Source: a virus. Taken from it: a stretch of DNA of 58,128 nt. Position 1 is the first letter of the stretch, and the number at the start of each line of letters is the position of its first letter. Location of the stretch: IMG/VR virus record IMGVR_UViG_3300025928_000002, positions 1 to 58,128 of that record. One strand, 5' to 3'. A program made the position numbers and the translations under genes. The notes beneath the pieces were generated by a model, which saw only the letters and a program-made list of their open reading frames with translations, did not search any database and was not told the origin of the DNA. Shown here in pieces: positions 49,161 to 57,481 of this stretch.

Positions 49161-49840
49161 GACGCTCCACACGAGCCCTGACCGCCGCTCTGACGGCGGC
49201 CATCATGGCCACGAGCCTGGTCGCCTGCGACAAGAACAGCGGTAACAGCTCCTCGCCGCCCCAGTCCGCGACCCACGTCTGCCCGACGGACGACGACCAC
49301 TGGTCCTGGTGCAGCAACAATCCGGACAACCAGGGCAGCAGCGCCGCCGCAGCGGTGCCCGCGCCTCAGGTCGACGCTGGATCGCCTGGACGTCCGCCCA
49401 GGATACCGGGGCCTGAGGCTCCGCTGCCCCAGGGGCCGGGCTTCTGCGCCACCAAGGCCGATCCGCCGGACACCGGCCTCCACATCGATCCGATCGACGA
49501 CGAGGTTGTCGCCACCACGCTGAACTCCTGCGCCGGCGGTCTGCAGCTCGCGCCCAAGAAGTTCATGCTCGTGCTGACGATCTACTGGCACACCAAGAAC
49601 AGCACGGTGTGGATTCCGCTGGCCACGCCGGGGCAGACGACCGACGTACGCATACCCTACCAGTACCCGGCCTTCACCACGACGCACGCGGTGGCGCCCT
49701 GCGTGCCCGGGGCATCTTACTTCATCAAGATACAGATGCCCGAGGGACAGAACAATCTGAACTACCAGGGAGTGCCGATGCCCCCGATCGACACGAGCGG
49801 CCGGCAGTTCGACGCCGACGGCTACTGCCACACGCCGTAG
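49157..49840 (+). CDS. Putative lipoprotein with exported beta-rich domain
   Basis: 227 residues with a TTG start overlapping the previous stop. Signal peptide (RRSTRALTAALTAAIMATSLVAC) with lipobox SLVAC near residue 24. Then a Ser/Pro/Gln-rich linker and a domain from about residue 95 (VVATTLNSCAGGLQL, KFMLVLTIYWHTKNSTVWIPL, YFIKIQMPEGQNNL). It would be displayed on the host cell surface during infection. Possible role in blocking superinfection is inferred. Confidence 0.6.
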   Translation: MRRSTRALTAALTAAIMATSLVACDKNSGNSSSPPQSATHVCPTDDDHWSWCSNNPDNQGSSAAAAVPAPQVDAGSPGRPPRIPGPEAPLPQGPGFCATKADPPDTGLHIDPIDDEVVATTLNSCAGGLQLAPKKFMLVLTIYWHTKNSTVWIPLATPGQTTDVRIPYQYPAFTTTHAVAPCVPGASYFIKIQMPEGQNNLNYQGVPMPPIDTSGRQFDADGYCHTP

Positions 49841-49850
49841 GCAGCAAGCC

Positions 49851-50081
49851 ATGACCCTGCTGACACAGCTGATACTCGCTCGAGGCAGTTCGTCAGGTGG
49901 CTCCGCACACATACACCTGACGCCGGGCGAGATACACGCCCTGCTCACGCTGACCCGCTGGGTCGGCTATCAGTTCTGGCACGCCACGGCCTGGGTGCAG
50001 TGCGCTATCGTGGGCGTGCCTTCAGCCGCCGGCATCCGCTGGCTGCACCGATGGGATCCACTGAAAGATGACAAGGACTGA
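49851..50081 (+). CDS. Small hypothetical protein
   Basis: 76 residues. Contains HIHLTPGEIHALLTLTRWVGY and a weakly hydrophobic stretch (WVQCAIVGVPSAAGI). Sits between two lipoprotein genes and is probably co-translated with the next. Unknown function. Confidence 0.5.
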   Translation: MTLLTQLILARGSSSGGSAHIHLTPGEIHALLTLTRWVGYQFWHATAWVQCAIVGVPSAAGIRWLHRWDPLKDDKD

Positions 50082-50082
50082 C

Positions 50083-50292
50083 ATGAAGCTCGCCGCCGTG
50101 CGCAACCGCAACTACGCCCTGCTGATCGCGGGCTGCTGCATGCTGATCATCACCCTCGCGCTGCTCGCCACGCTCGCGGGCTGCGACAAGAAGCGGACGC
50201 CTGACAACAAGACCGTCCACCAGGGCATGTCGGCGGTCGTGCGACCGATGGCCTCCGCCTCGCCCGACAACTGCAGCTCCTGCCACAGTTAA
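50083..50292 (+). CDS. Small putative lipoprotein ending in CxxCH
   Basis: 69 residues from the ATG at 50083 (AAGGA upstream). A hydrophobic signal (LLIAGCCMLIITLALLATL) ends with lipobox TLAGC, Cys34. The short mature part ends NCSSCHS, which is the CxxCH motif used for covalent heme in c-type cytochromes. Heme binding would be surprising for so short a protein; disulfide or metal binding is equally possible. Confidence 0.55.
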   Translation: MKLAAVRNRNYALLIAGCCMLIITLALLATLAGCDKKRTPDNKTVHQGMSAVVRPMASASPDNCSSCHS

Positions 50293-50326
50293 TGAATAAG
50301 TTAAATCCAGAGGCCACAGCCTCGGG

Positions 50327-50356
50327 TTGACGCTGACAGAACATTGATCATATAGT
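50327..50356 (+). promoter_or_regulatory. Promoter, probably late
   Basis: TTGACG (50327-50332), 18 bases, TATAGT (50351-50356). It is the last clear promoter before the structural genes that lead into the terminase. Confidence 0.65.
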
Positions 50357-50366
50357 CTCTGCGACG

Positions 50367-50401
50367 GCCGCCGGTGTGGGAGATGCCCCCGCGCCGGCGG
50401 C
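50367..50401 (+). terminator. Hairpin in the late leader
   Basis: GCCGCCGG and CCGGCGGC, perfect 8-bp stem with a 19-base loop, ten bases after the promoter. An early hairpin may be an attenuator that needs antitermination, or may protect the 5' end. Confidence 0.45.
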
Positions 50402-50632
50402 TTCAGCGTGACACATTCTAGACGACTCGAGGGCCAAATCGTCTAAGTATCAAGACACCCAGCAGTCAGAGCTATCCACGCTCTAGCCACTGTCAGGCTC
50501 GGCCGGGCTCGATGGCAGTCGCGAGGCCTTTCTAGAGGGCTGGACTGAGAGACGGAGACCTCGTCTGGGAGATGTGGGTGAGATGCCCACGGCCTAACCT
50601 CGAAACATCTGACAATCCGCCGGAGGTGGACC

Positions 50633-50878
50633 ATGGCCGCCCTGACAGGCTGGCAGCCGTCGACTGACGGCGATGGCAGAATCAACTTCAGCACGATCAC
50701 AGAACTTCGGGTCGTCAGGCAGTCGGCCAATGCGCTGCAGACAATCGACCCGCAGGCCGGCACTGAGACCTGGTGCGTGATGGCTCTACTGACGGACGGC
50801 AGGCAGGTGCAGGTGCAGCCCACACGCACCAGCAAGGCCGCCGCGCTCACTGACCTGAGCACGGTCAGCGGCATCTAG
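50633..50878 (+). CDS. Small hypothetical protein
   Basis: 81 residues, CCGGAGG upstream. Beta-rich (GRINFSTITELRVVRQS, VMALLTDGRQVQVQP). First gene after the structured leader. No recognised family. Confidence 0.6.
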   Translation: MAALTGWQPSTDGDGRINFSTITELRVVRQSANALQTIDPQAGTETWCVMALLTDGRQVQVQPTRTSKAAALTDLSTVSGI

Positions 50879-50921
50879 TCCACGAAGCAAGACGAGATCA
50901 CGTGGTGCTATGATGAGCCGC

Positions 50922-51065
50922 ATGACGACCACCGAGCAGTTCAGGGCCCTATACAAGCACGACGCGCGCATGGAGAAGCTGCGTGAGGTCGGGCTCAAGA
51001 TACTAAGCGTGGCGATCGTGCCCCCGGTGGCGCTCGCTCTGACAGTACTACTCCTTAGGGGGTGA
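50922..51065 (+). CDS. Small membrane protein
   Basis: 47 residues from ATG 50922 to TGA 51063-51065. Polar N-terminus (MTTTEQFRALYKHDARMEKL) and one C-terminal membrane segment (ILSVAIVPPVALALTVLLL). TATGAT lies seven bases before the start. Unknown function. Confidence 0.45.
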   Translation: MTTTEQFRALYKHDARMEKLREVGLKILSVAIVPPVALALTVLLLRG

Positions 51066-51068
51066 CAC

Positions 51069-52337
51069 ATGGCCGCGTCGGGCGGATACAGCCGCGTACA
51101 CCACACTGCGGCGCCGCAGGCTCCTGAGCCTAAGAAAGCCAAGGAACGTCGGCTGCGTCGGGAGCAGCTGGCCATGGGCCTAGACGTCATAGAGCCTGGT
51201 CACCCGCTCTACGAGCCCCCTTATGAGCGCGACACCGGCGACCAGAACGTGCGTCACTACCCGGACGGCCAGTACCACCCTGACGACAAGGATATGCTGG
51301 GCGAGGACGGCATCTCCACGGGCGAGTTCTGGAAGAGGCGCAGGCAGCTTCGCCGGGTGTGGGAGCCTGAGCCGGTGCCGCCGGTGATCATAGACTTCAC
51401 CGAGGTCAAGGAGCCGCTGTTTCCTCACCTGCTGCATCCTAGCCATAGCAGGTCTATGGCTCCCAACGCAGAGCTCTGGCGGGAGGCCATCGCTGAGGCG
51501 CGTCGGCGATTCCCCGGCAAGAAGAACGTAGAGGATGAGATACAGCGAAACTGCTATCTCTGGGATCGCATGGACGCTGGCACGCTGCCGGCCGACTTCA
51601 ACCCATACCCGCCCAAGTCGGACAAGCATGCAGCCTTCGCAGAACGCATCGTGCTGGCGGACGACAGGCCCCGAGACACCACCTATGACTACCTGCTGAC
51701 CACCCGGCAGACGCGTCGCCGCGCTAAGCGCAAGCTGGCCAAGGGGTTGCACCTCAGCGACGAGGAGTTCTCGCTTCTCTTCAGGCCGATCGAGGAGTGG
51801 TCGCTGGAGGAGCTGTCTGACGGCTACCCCCACAGCGACCTGACCGGCGCTAAGCTGGCCGCCACCGCCACATCCTCTCTCTTCAGGGGCGAGCTGCGCG
51901 ACAAGGTCAAGACCGAGCTTGAGCGGCGCATCAAGGACCGCTTGGACAAGCTGACCGTGACCGCCACAGACGCGCTGGGCGACGTCATGAAGAACGCTGA
52001 GCTTGACGGTCGTGGTCGTCCGATCGTGCCGGCGTCGGCTAAGCTCCGGGCGGCAGAGTATGTGCTTGACCGCATGATGGGCAAGCCGACTATACGCACC
52101 GAGAGCGAGCTGTCCACGAAGCTCACCGCAGTGCTGGCCGAGGTCATGGTGGCGCCTGAGATGAGACTCACTGAGGACGGCGTCGTGCCCACCGGCCAGC
52201 TGCTCGCCGGGCAGCGTGGTCGCCGGCAGGACCACCAGGACGACGTGCTTGACCGCGTGTACCGTAGCACGATCGGTCATGAGGTCAGGGCGCTAGAGGG
52301 CATCATGGACGCTGAGGTGATCGACGATGGAGAATGA
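51069..52337 (+). CDS. Basic helical protein, possible terminase small subunit-like
   Basis: 422 residues. Charged throughout. The N-terminal 120 residues are basic and Pro-rich; the middle has RRRAKRKLAKGLHLSDEEFSLLF, helix-turn-helix-like; the end of the helical core, IVPASAKLRAAEYVLDRMMGKPTI, matches the AAExILDRxxGKP pattern often seen at the end of terminase small subunits. It is much longer than usual for that family and lies 5 kb before terL, so the call is tentative. Confidence 0.4.
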   Translation: MAASGGYSRVHHTAAPQAPEPKKAKERRLRREQLAMGLDVIEPGHPLYEPPYERDTGDQNVRHYPDGQYHPDDKDMLGEDGISTGEFWKRRRQLRRVWEPEPVPPVIIDFTEVKEPLFPHLLHPSHSRSMAPNAELWREAIAEARRRFPGKKNVEDEIQRNCYLWDRMDAGTLPADFNPYPPKSDKHAAFAERIVLADDRPRDTTYDYLLTTRQTRRRAKRKLAKGLHLSDEEFSLLFRPIEEWSLEELSDGYPHSDLTGAKLAATATSSLFRGELRDKVKTELERRIKDRLDKLTVTATDALGDVMKNAELDGRGRPIVPASAKLRAAEYVLDRMMGKPTIRTESELSTKLTAVLAEVMVAPEMRLTEDGVVPTGQLLAGQRGRRQDHQDDVLDRVYRSTIGHEVRALEGIMDAEVIDDGE

Positions 52338-52638
52338 CGAGCCGCAGGGTGTTGCCGGTCATCAGTGTTTGCTCTGCAGCCTGGACCGCATCGGCCATCA
52401 GATGGGCGAGGAGCGAGGCGAGATCAACCACAAGTTCTCACTCGACGGCGGCATGCAGCGGTCCACCGTGCGTGTGGGCAGCAAGGTCGAGCGGCCGAGA
52501 CCCACGGTGATGATCACTGTCGTGCCGGCGCCTGACCTAGCACTACGAAAGCTGCTCGTGGCCAAGGGGCTGATTGACGAGAGCGAGCTGATAGACACGG
52601 CGCCTCAGATCAGCGCTGAGGACCTGGGTCTACAGTGA
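52327..52638 (+). CDS. Hypothetical protein
   Basis: 103 residues, overlapping the previous gene by 11 bases. CLLCSLDRIGHQMGEERGEINHKFS gives CxxC and two His; VMITVVPAPDLALRKLLVAKGLID follows. Similar short proteins precede JAMM genes in some phages, but no function is known. Confidence 0.5.
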   Translation: MENDEPQGVAGHQCLLCSLDRIGHQMGEERGEINHKFSLDGGMQRSTVRVGSKVERPRPTVMITVVPAPDLALRKLLVAKGLIDESELIDTAPQISAEDLGLQ

Positions 52639-52997
52639 TCGACGACCCGACGACGGCCGAGGCGATTCGCGCGATCATTCGTCGGGCCGATCGCGAAGAG
52701 GCCGTAGGACTTCTCTATCGCGCTGCTGGCGAGCCGGAGATAGTGCTCGCGCTAGATAATATCAGCAGCACGCCTGAGAGCTCTTATGTAATCTCTACGG
52801 CCTCGCTGCTCTCGGGTCTGAAGCTGATCGTCGACGACGTAGGCTCGCTGTCTGAGTCTGACGTTGTTATATGGCATAGCCACCCCACCGGAGCCAAGGG
52901 GCCGTCGCGCAAGGACATGAGAACGAAGTTGCCGGGACTACGCTACGCGGTCGTCACCATGGACGAGTCCGGCGAGCTCGACTTCGTCGAATACTAG
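52635..52997 (+). CDS. JAB/JAMM metalloprotease-like protein
   Basis: 120 residues with a GTG start. EEAVGLLY gives the upstream Glu, and HSHPTGAKGPSRKDM is the full HxHx(7)S/PxxD JAMM zinc motif. JAMM enzymes cut isopeptide or peptide bonds; in tailed phages they process tail or structural proteins (as lambda gpK does), and in bacteria they work with ubiquitin-like systems. Here it stands without an NlpC/P60 domain, before a Tad2-like gene and the tail spike. Confidence 0.8.
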   Translation: MIDDPTTAEAIRAIIRRADREEAVGLLYRAAGEPEIVLALDNISSTPESSYVISTASLLSGLKLIVDDVGSLSESDVVIWHSHPTGAKGPSRKDMRTKLPGLRYAVVTMDESGELDFVEY

Positions 52998-53006
52998 GAG
53001 GACAAC

Positions 53007-53300
53007 ATGCCCAACATCGACGCACCTTTCTACCAGGCGCTGGAGAGCTGTCTCGAGGACGGCGACGCGATCGCTCGGCTCGCCTGGGAGAATGAGAAGG
53101 TGGTCATCGCCCAGAAAGGATACCCTGAGGGCATCGCGATCAATAGCAACACCGCTCAGGCCACCGGCCGGCCGGAGGGCACTACGATGCGCTTCCTGCC
53201 CTACCTGATGGAGCACGACATCGAGTCCGACACGTGCGTGCCCTGGGCACCCACGCAGGAGGACATCTTCGCTACCGACTGGTTCGTCGCCCAGAAGTAG
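53007..53300 (+). CDS. tad2: Tad2-family (DUF2829) anti-Thoeris protein
   Basis: 97 residues, GGAGGACAAC upstream. FYQALESCLEDGDAIARLAW at the start and PYLMEHD, VPWAPTQEDIFATDWFV at the end reproduce the DUF2829 pattern (xxxALxxLxxGxxVxRxxW ... PYL ... PWxPTxxDxxAxDW). Characterised members (Tad2) bind and hold the cyclic ADP-ribose-type signal of Thoeris defence, which blocks effector activation. Length is normal for the family. Position among late genes is unusual for an early-acting counter-defence protein. Confidence 0.7.
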   Translation: MPNIDAPFYQALESCLEDGDAIARLAWENEKVVIAQKGYPEGIAINSNTAQATGRPEGTTMRFLPYLMEHDIESDTCVPWAPTQEDIFATDWFVAQK

Positions 53301-53336
53301 CGGTGACGCCGGCAGGACTCTGAGAGGAGGTGTGGA

Positions 53337-53732
53337 ATGCCCAGCTCAAGCGTGGTCGCCGACCAGCTGAACTTCACGGCCGACGAGGGAGCCGTGCGGT
53401 CGCTCAGCTTCACTCTGCAGGACTCAGCCACACCCCCGAACAACATCAACCTGACGGGCATCGTGCTCGAGTTTGTGGCCGAGTCTCAGGATGGCACCAA
53501 GGTCGTGTCGATTCTGACGACAGACGTCAGCAACCCGATGGGCTCTCTGGTCGTCGGCACCCCCGCCACGAACGGTCAGGTTACGCTGAATCTCACCGGC
53601 GTGGCGACTTTGGCCATGTGTCAGGCGAGGGGCGGCTACGTGTTCTGGTCGCTGTGGTATCAGCCCGGCACTGCGTCCGCGCAGTCTGTGGTCAACGGTC
53701 AGCTGAGCGTTAGGAGGATCGCCCAGCCATGA
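53337..53732 (+). CDS. Baseplate/tail beta-sandwich protein (BppU-like)
   Basis: 131 residues, GAGAGGAGG upstream. Pattern LNFTADEGAVRSLSFTLQDS..., NLTGIVLEFVAES, VTLNLTGVATLAM and GGYVFWSLWYQ is typical of the small beta-sandwich domain found at the N-terminus of baseplate and receptor-binding proteins. Overlaps the tail spike gene by four bases, so it may attach the spike. Confidence 0.6.
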   Translation: MPSSSVVADQLNFTADEGAVRSLSFTLQDSATPPNNINLTGIVLEFVAESQDGTKVVSILTTDVSNPMGSLVVGTPATNGQVTLNLTGVATLAMCQARGGYVFWSLWYQPGTASAQSVVNGQLSVRRIAQP

Positions 53733-56545
53733 CAGTCGTAACCCTCGACCAGCAGCGGGTCGTCAATGCCACCGACAACGGCCCCTCAACCTCCGTCACG
53801 ATCAACTCGCTGGGTCTTCAGGGTCCCCAGGGACTGCCCACCACGGTCAACGGTAAGTCCGGCGCCTCGATCACTCTCGTGGCGAGCGACGTCGGCGCTA
53901 TCGCCACCACCGCCAGAGGCGCCGCCAACGGCGTCGCGTCGCTCGACGCTTCGTCCCTGGTGCCCATCGCGCAGCTGCCGCTGAGCGGCCTCGCTACCAA
54001 CTTCGTCGATCTGTCGACAAACCAGAGCGTCGGGGGCACCAAGACCTTCACCACGATACCGGTGGGGCCCGCTTCAGACCCGACGACCGGCAACCAGCTG
54101 GCCCGTAAGGCCTATGTAGACACATTTCTGCCCCTCGCGGGCGGAACTTTGTCCGGGTCGCTGGCCACCGCGGGTATCACGGGCACCACGTCGGTAATGT
54201 CGACCTCCGTGCAGACGCCAATTCTGCTCGGATCGACCTCCAGCGGCGGCACTCTGACGCTCAAAAGCACCACGAACGCCACCAAGGGTAAGATTCTGCT
54301 CGGCAACGCTGGCACGAGCGCCTACGACGAGGTAAACGACCGCATCGGTGTGGGAACTGCCTCGCCGTCGGTCAAGATCCACGGTCAACAGGCCTCCACA
54401 GCCACCAACGTGACGCTGAGGTTAGACGTCGCCGGCGACACGAACGCCCGGTGGTCCTCCGACGCCAACGGGCTGTTCCAGTGGGGCCCCGGCAACGCCG
54501 CGGTCGACACGAATCTGTATCGCGCAGGTGTGGGGCAGCTTAAGACCGACGGCACTCTGACCGCTTCGGTGTTTGGTCCAGGCACTGGCGTCACTGCGTG
54601 GGTGAATGTCAAGGGCGCGCTGTATGGCGCTAAGGGCGACGGCGTCACCGACGACACCGCGGCGATCGCAGCAGCTGCTCTTGCAGTACACAACGCTGGC
54701 GGCGGCACTGTGTACTTCCCCGCCGGTACTTACATGAGCAACACCATCACCTTCAACAATGGCACCACTGGTTACTTTGGTGTCAACTTCGAAGGCGATG
54801 GCACTAACTGCAGCACGATCAAGAAGATCGGCAATGGCGATCTGCTCGTGATGTCCGGTCCCGCGACCGACACCACTGGAGCTACGCACTGTCGACAGTG
54901 CTCGATCCACAACATGCGTCTGCACGGCAACTCTAAGACCGGGACGCTACTCAAGCTTTACTACGCGGACAACTTGTTCTTCATGAACCTCTATATGACG
55001 AACAACTTGGACATCTGCGTCGACACGACTGAGTGCTGGGACTCCCGCTTCTACAACCCCATCTGCGTCACCAACGGTAGCGCGACCGCCAACGCAGCGA
55101 CGCCAAACTTCTATCTTCGCAATTCGGCGACAGCCTCCGGCTTCGGCCACAGCGCAGACAGCGTCAATCAGGTCCACATCGTCAATGCTCGGTTTGAAGA
55201 CTTCACCACTGGCGCGATCTGGATACAGCAGGGCGTCAGCAACACCTCCTCGCCCAACGGCTTCTTCTTCGTGAACATCAAGATGGAGGCCCACTCCATC
55301 AACGGTGGTCCACACCTGCTAGTGGACAACCACTGCACTGGCGCTTACGTCGAGAACGTCTATGTGTATTCTGGAGGCTTCGCTCCTGGCTACAGCACTG
55401 CCCAGGACGCTATCACCTGGGGCGGCAGTGCGAACACGCTGAAGAATGTGGGTATCGCGACTGGCGCGACGCAGACTGTGGCCAACGGCGTCACGATCAA
55501 CTCTAACGCCAATCAGAACTGCTACGTCGAGAACGTGTATGGCAACTACAACGGCGTACCCACCGGGCAGCACATAGCCTTTGGTGCGACGACGAGTGGT
55601 GGCTTTATGGTCATCAACTGCCCGGCGACGGTGACTTCGCTGAGTCAGCTGAATGCTCTGCAGAATATCATCGCCACCGCCAGCAACAACAATGTCATCA
55701 ACGTGCTGGTGAGTGGTGACACGAACAAGCGGTTGCAGATCGCAGCAAGTGGCACCATGTTCTTGGGACCGGGCAACGCGGCCACTGACGTCACGCTGGC
55801 TCGAGTGACCACAGGCGTGTGGGGTGTGACTCAGGGCAGTCTGTTGATCGGCACTTCGGACCCAGCCGATGGTGGATCTGGTGTCTTGAAGATGGGTAAC
55901 GCTGCAGTCTTCCCCGGCACACCCAACGCCGGCTCTGGTGTTATGGCCGTACGTGGGGGCGGTCCGTGGTGGAAGGACGCTGGCGGCGGATCTTCAGCTT
56001 CGATGGTCAGTCCGTCTGAATTCTCTGCGTCGCCGGCGAACGCGTTGTCTGAGTCTGTGCCGCGATTCGCATGGAACTCGACCGCCTGCGCGATCGGCGC
56101 CACGACCGGCACGGTCTACATGATCGCCACTTGGCTCCCGGCTGGTTCGCCGATCAACACCCTAGGCTTTGTCACTGGCGCTACAGCTGCTGGGACGCCA
56201 ACCCACTGGTGGTTGGGTCTGGCGGATCAGAATGGTCTTCAGCTGGCCCATACCGCCGATCAGACGACGACAGCTATCGCGGCGAACAGTAAGATCACCA
56301 AAAGCCTGACGGCGACCTACACCACGACTCGCACCGGGCTGTACTACTTCTTGATCTCGGTCACCGCCACGACTAATCCCACGCTGTCTGGTGTGGGTAC
56401 GGTGACTAACGCGGACAAGGTCACGCCTCTGCTCGCGGGCGTCTCTACGTCGGCGGCGCAGACCACACCAGGAACCGACGGCACTACATCGTACGTGATA
56501 CCGACGACTCAGGGCGCTATCGGCTACATCTACTGCACAACATAG
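53729..56545 (+). CDS. Tail spike/fibre with pectate-lyase-type domain
   Basis: 938 residues. N-terminal part has GPQGLP and VNGKSGASITLVASDVGA, common in phage fibre stems. Around residue 290, WVNVKGALYGAKGDGVTDDTAAIAAA starts a pectate-lyase-3 right-handed beta-helix, with repeated Asn/Gly/Ser turns up to about 650. The C-terminal 200 residues are a Gly/Thr-rich beta domain. Such spikes bind and often cut surface polysaccharide. Substrate unknown. Confidence 0.8.
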   Translation: MTVVTLDQQRVVNATDNGPSTSVTINSLGLQGPQGLPTTVNGKSGASITLVASDVGAIATTARGAANGVASLDASSLVPIAQLPLSGLATNFVDLSTNQSVGGTKTFTTIPVGPASDPTTGNQLARKAYVDTFLPLAGGTLSGSLATAGITGTTSVMSTSVQTPILLGSTSSGGTLTLKSTTNATKGKILLGNAGTSAYDEVNDRIGVGTASPSVKIHGQQASTATNVTLRLDVAGDTNARWSSDANGLFQWGPGNAAVDTNLYRAGVGQLKTDGTLTASVFGPGTGVTAWVNVKGALYGAKGDGVTDDTAAIAAAALAVHNAGGGTVYFPAGTYMSNTITFNNGTTGYFGVNFEGDGTNCSTIKKIGNGDLLVMSGPATDTTGATHCRQCSIHNMRLHGNSKTGTLLKLYYADNLFFMNLYMTNNLDICVDTTECWDSRFYNPICVTNGSATANAATPNFYLRNSATASGFGHSADSVNQVHIVNARFEDFTTGAIWIQQGVSNTSSPNGFFFVNIKMEAHSINGGPHLLVDNHCTGAYVENVYVYSGGFAPGYSTAQDAITWGGSANTLKNVGIATGATQTVANGVTINSNANQNCYVENVYGNYNGVPTGQHIAFGATTSGGFMVINCPATVTSLSQLNALQNIIATASNNNVINVLVSGDTNKRLQIAASGTMFLGPGNAATDVTLARVTTGVWGVTQGSLLIGTSDPADGGSGVLKMGNAAVFPGTPNAGSGVMAVRGGGPWWKDAGGGSSASMVSPSEFSASPANALSESVPRFAWNSTACAIGATTGTVYMIATWLPAGSPINTLGFVTGATAAGTPTHWWLGLADQNGLQLAHTADQTTTAIAANSKITKSLTATYTTTRTGLYYFLISVTATTNPTLSGVGTVTNADKVTPLLAGVSTSAAQTTPGTDGTTSYVIPTTQGAIGYIYCTT

Positions 56546-56550
56546 GAGGT

Positions 56551-56889
56551 ATGGTGGCAAGAACCGCGATCACGCCGGTCCAGGTTACAACGGCCGGCGT
56601 CGCGTCTATGGTCGCGGTTGCGGCCGATGTCGCGAATGGCAACTCGATGGCGAACAACGCACGGCTGAAGATCGGCGTGACCAACGTCGATGGAGCCGTC
56701 GCGCACAACTTCACCATCACGCCCACTCGCCCGGACGGCGGCGGCAACGTCACGGCGGTGTCGACCTCGATCCCGGCGAACACTACCCGACCGATCTGGT
56801 TCGGGCCCTACTCCGTTGCTGACTGGGGTTCGACCCTGCTCATCAACGGCGACAACACGAACATCAAGTTCGAGGGGTACTTCATTTAG
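56551..56889 (+). CDS. Small beta-rich structural protein
   Basis: 112 residues, TAGGAGG upstream. TAGVASMVAVAADVANGNSMANNARLKIGVTNVDGA resembles minor head/tail decoration proteins. Late position between spike and terminase supports a structural role. Confidence 0.5.
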   Translation: MVARTAITPVQVTTAGVASMVAVAADVANGNSMANNARLKIGVTNVDGAVAHNFTITPTRPDGGGNVTAVSTSIPANTTRPIWFGPYSVADWGSTLLINGDNTNIKFEGYFI

Positions 56890-56897
56890 GAGGTGCC

Positions 56898-57215
56898 ATG
56901 GTCTACCCTCTGTTCCGAGATCAGATCGGTGGCTCCGAGTATGGCGGTGTTCAGTACCGCGCCAGGGTAGTGAACAACACCGTCCAGCCCAAGGTACCTG
57001 AGGCCCTGACCGCCGGCGAGCGACTTCGGCTTGGCTACCTCACCGGCGTCGAGGACGACTCGATGTCCTACGAGGATCGTCGACAGATGGTCGGTCTGAG
57101 GAAGCCTGGCGGGCCGCCGTCCTGGTACGTCACCGGGCAGCCTTTCCCGCCCACATACGCTGAAGCGTACGACCAGCAGCAGCGGATCATCGAGTCGGTC
57201 ATGAACTGGTCGTAG
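56898..57215 (+). CDS. Hypothetical protein
   Basis: 105 residues, TTAGGAGGTGCC upstream. Contains YEDRRQMVGLRKPGGPPSWYVTGQPFPPTYAEAYDQQQR; no membrane or Cys motif. Strong coding bias and a good ribosome-binding site. Unknown; may be a packaging or virion protein from context. Confidence 0.55.
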   Translation: MVYPLFRDQIGGSEYGGVQYRARVVNNTVQPKVPEALTAGERLRLGYLTGVEDDSMSYEDRRQMVGLRKPGGPPSWYVTGQPFPPTYAEAYDQQQRIIESVMNWS

Positions 57216-57227
57216 GGAGGTGATGAG

Positions 57228-57467
57228 ATGGCTAAGTTGACTGCAGCCATGCGCAACCGGCTGCCTAAGACTATGTTCGCCATCCCGGCGACCCGTCAGT
57301 ACCCGATCCCGGACAAGGCCCACGCGGTCGACGCGCTGGCCCGGGTCGACAAGAATGGCACCCCGCAGCAGAAGGCGATGGTGCGCGCAGCGGTCAAGAG
57401 GCGCTTCCCTGATCTGCCCTCCAGCAGGGGCCAGGGCGGCTCGAAGACCGCGAGAGCGAGCAAGTAG
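57228..57467 (+). CDS. Small basic protein of a common phage family
   Basis: 79 residues, GGGAGGTGATGAG upstream. KLTAAMRNRLPKTMFAIPATRQYPIPDKAHAVDALARVDKNGTPQQKAMVRAAVKRRFP is a widespread short phage family (LP-x-S/T-x-FA-x-P ... YPI-x-D-x-AHAR-x-ALARV) of unknown function, often next to the terminase. The end is basic and disordered. Confidence 0.6.
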   Translation: MAKLTAAMRNRLPKTMFAIPATRQYPIPDKAHAVDALARVDKNGTPQQKAMVRAAVKRRFPDLPSSRGQGGSKTARASK

Positions 57468-57481
57468 TTAGGCGGTGTGGA

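Larger units (their letters stand above)
50293..50632. other. Noncoding stretch: promoter and structured leader
   Basis: 340 bases. A promoter (50327-50356) is followed by a hairpin GCCGCCGG/CCGGCGGC (50367-50401) and about 230 bases with further pairing potential, including AGACG/CGTCT near 50555 and GTGGG/CCCAC near 50575-50590. Could be a long regulated leader for the structural genes or a small RNA. No tRNA cloverleaf was found. Confidence 0.55.

Noticed and set aside
50402-50632. tRNA or tmRNA in the late leader
   Set aside because: Hairpins are present, but no cloverleaf with a T-loop GTTCRA and 7-bp acceptor stem could be built.
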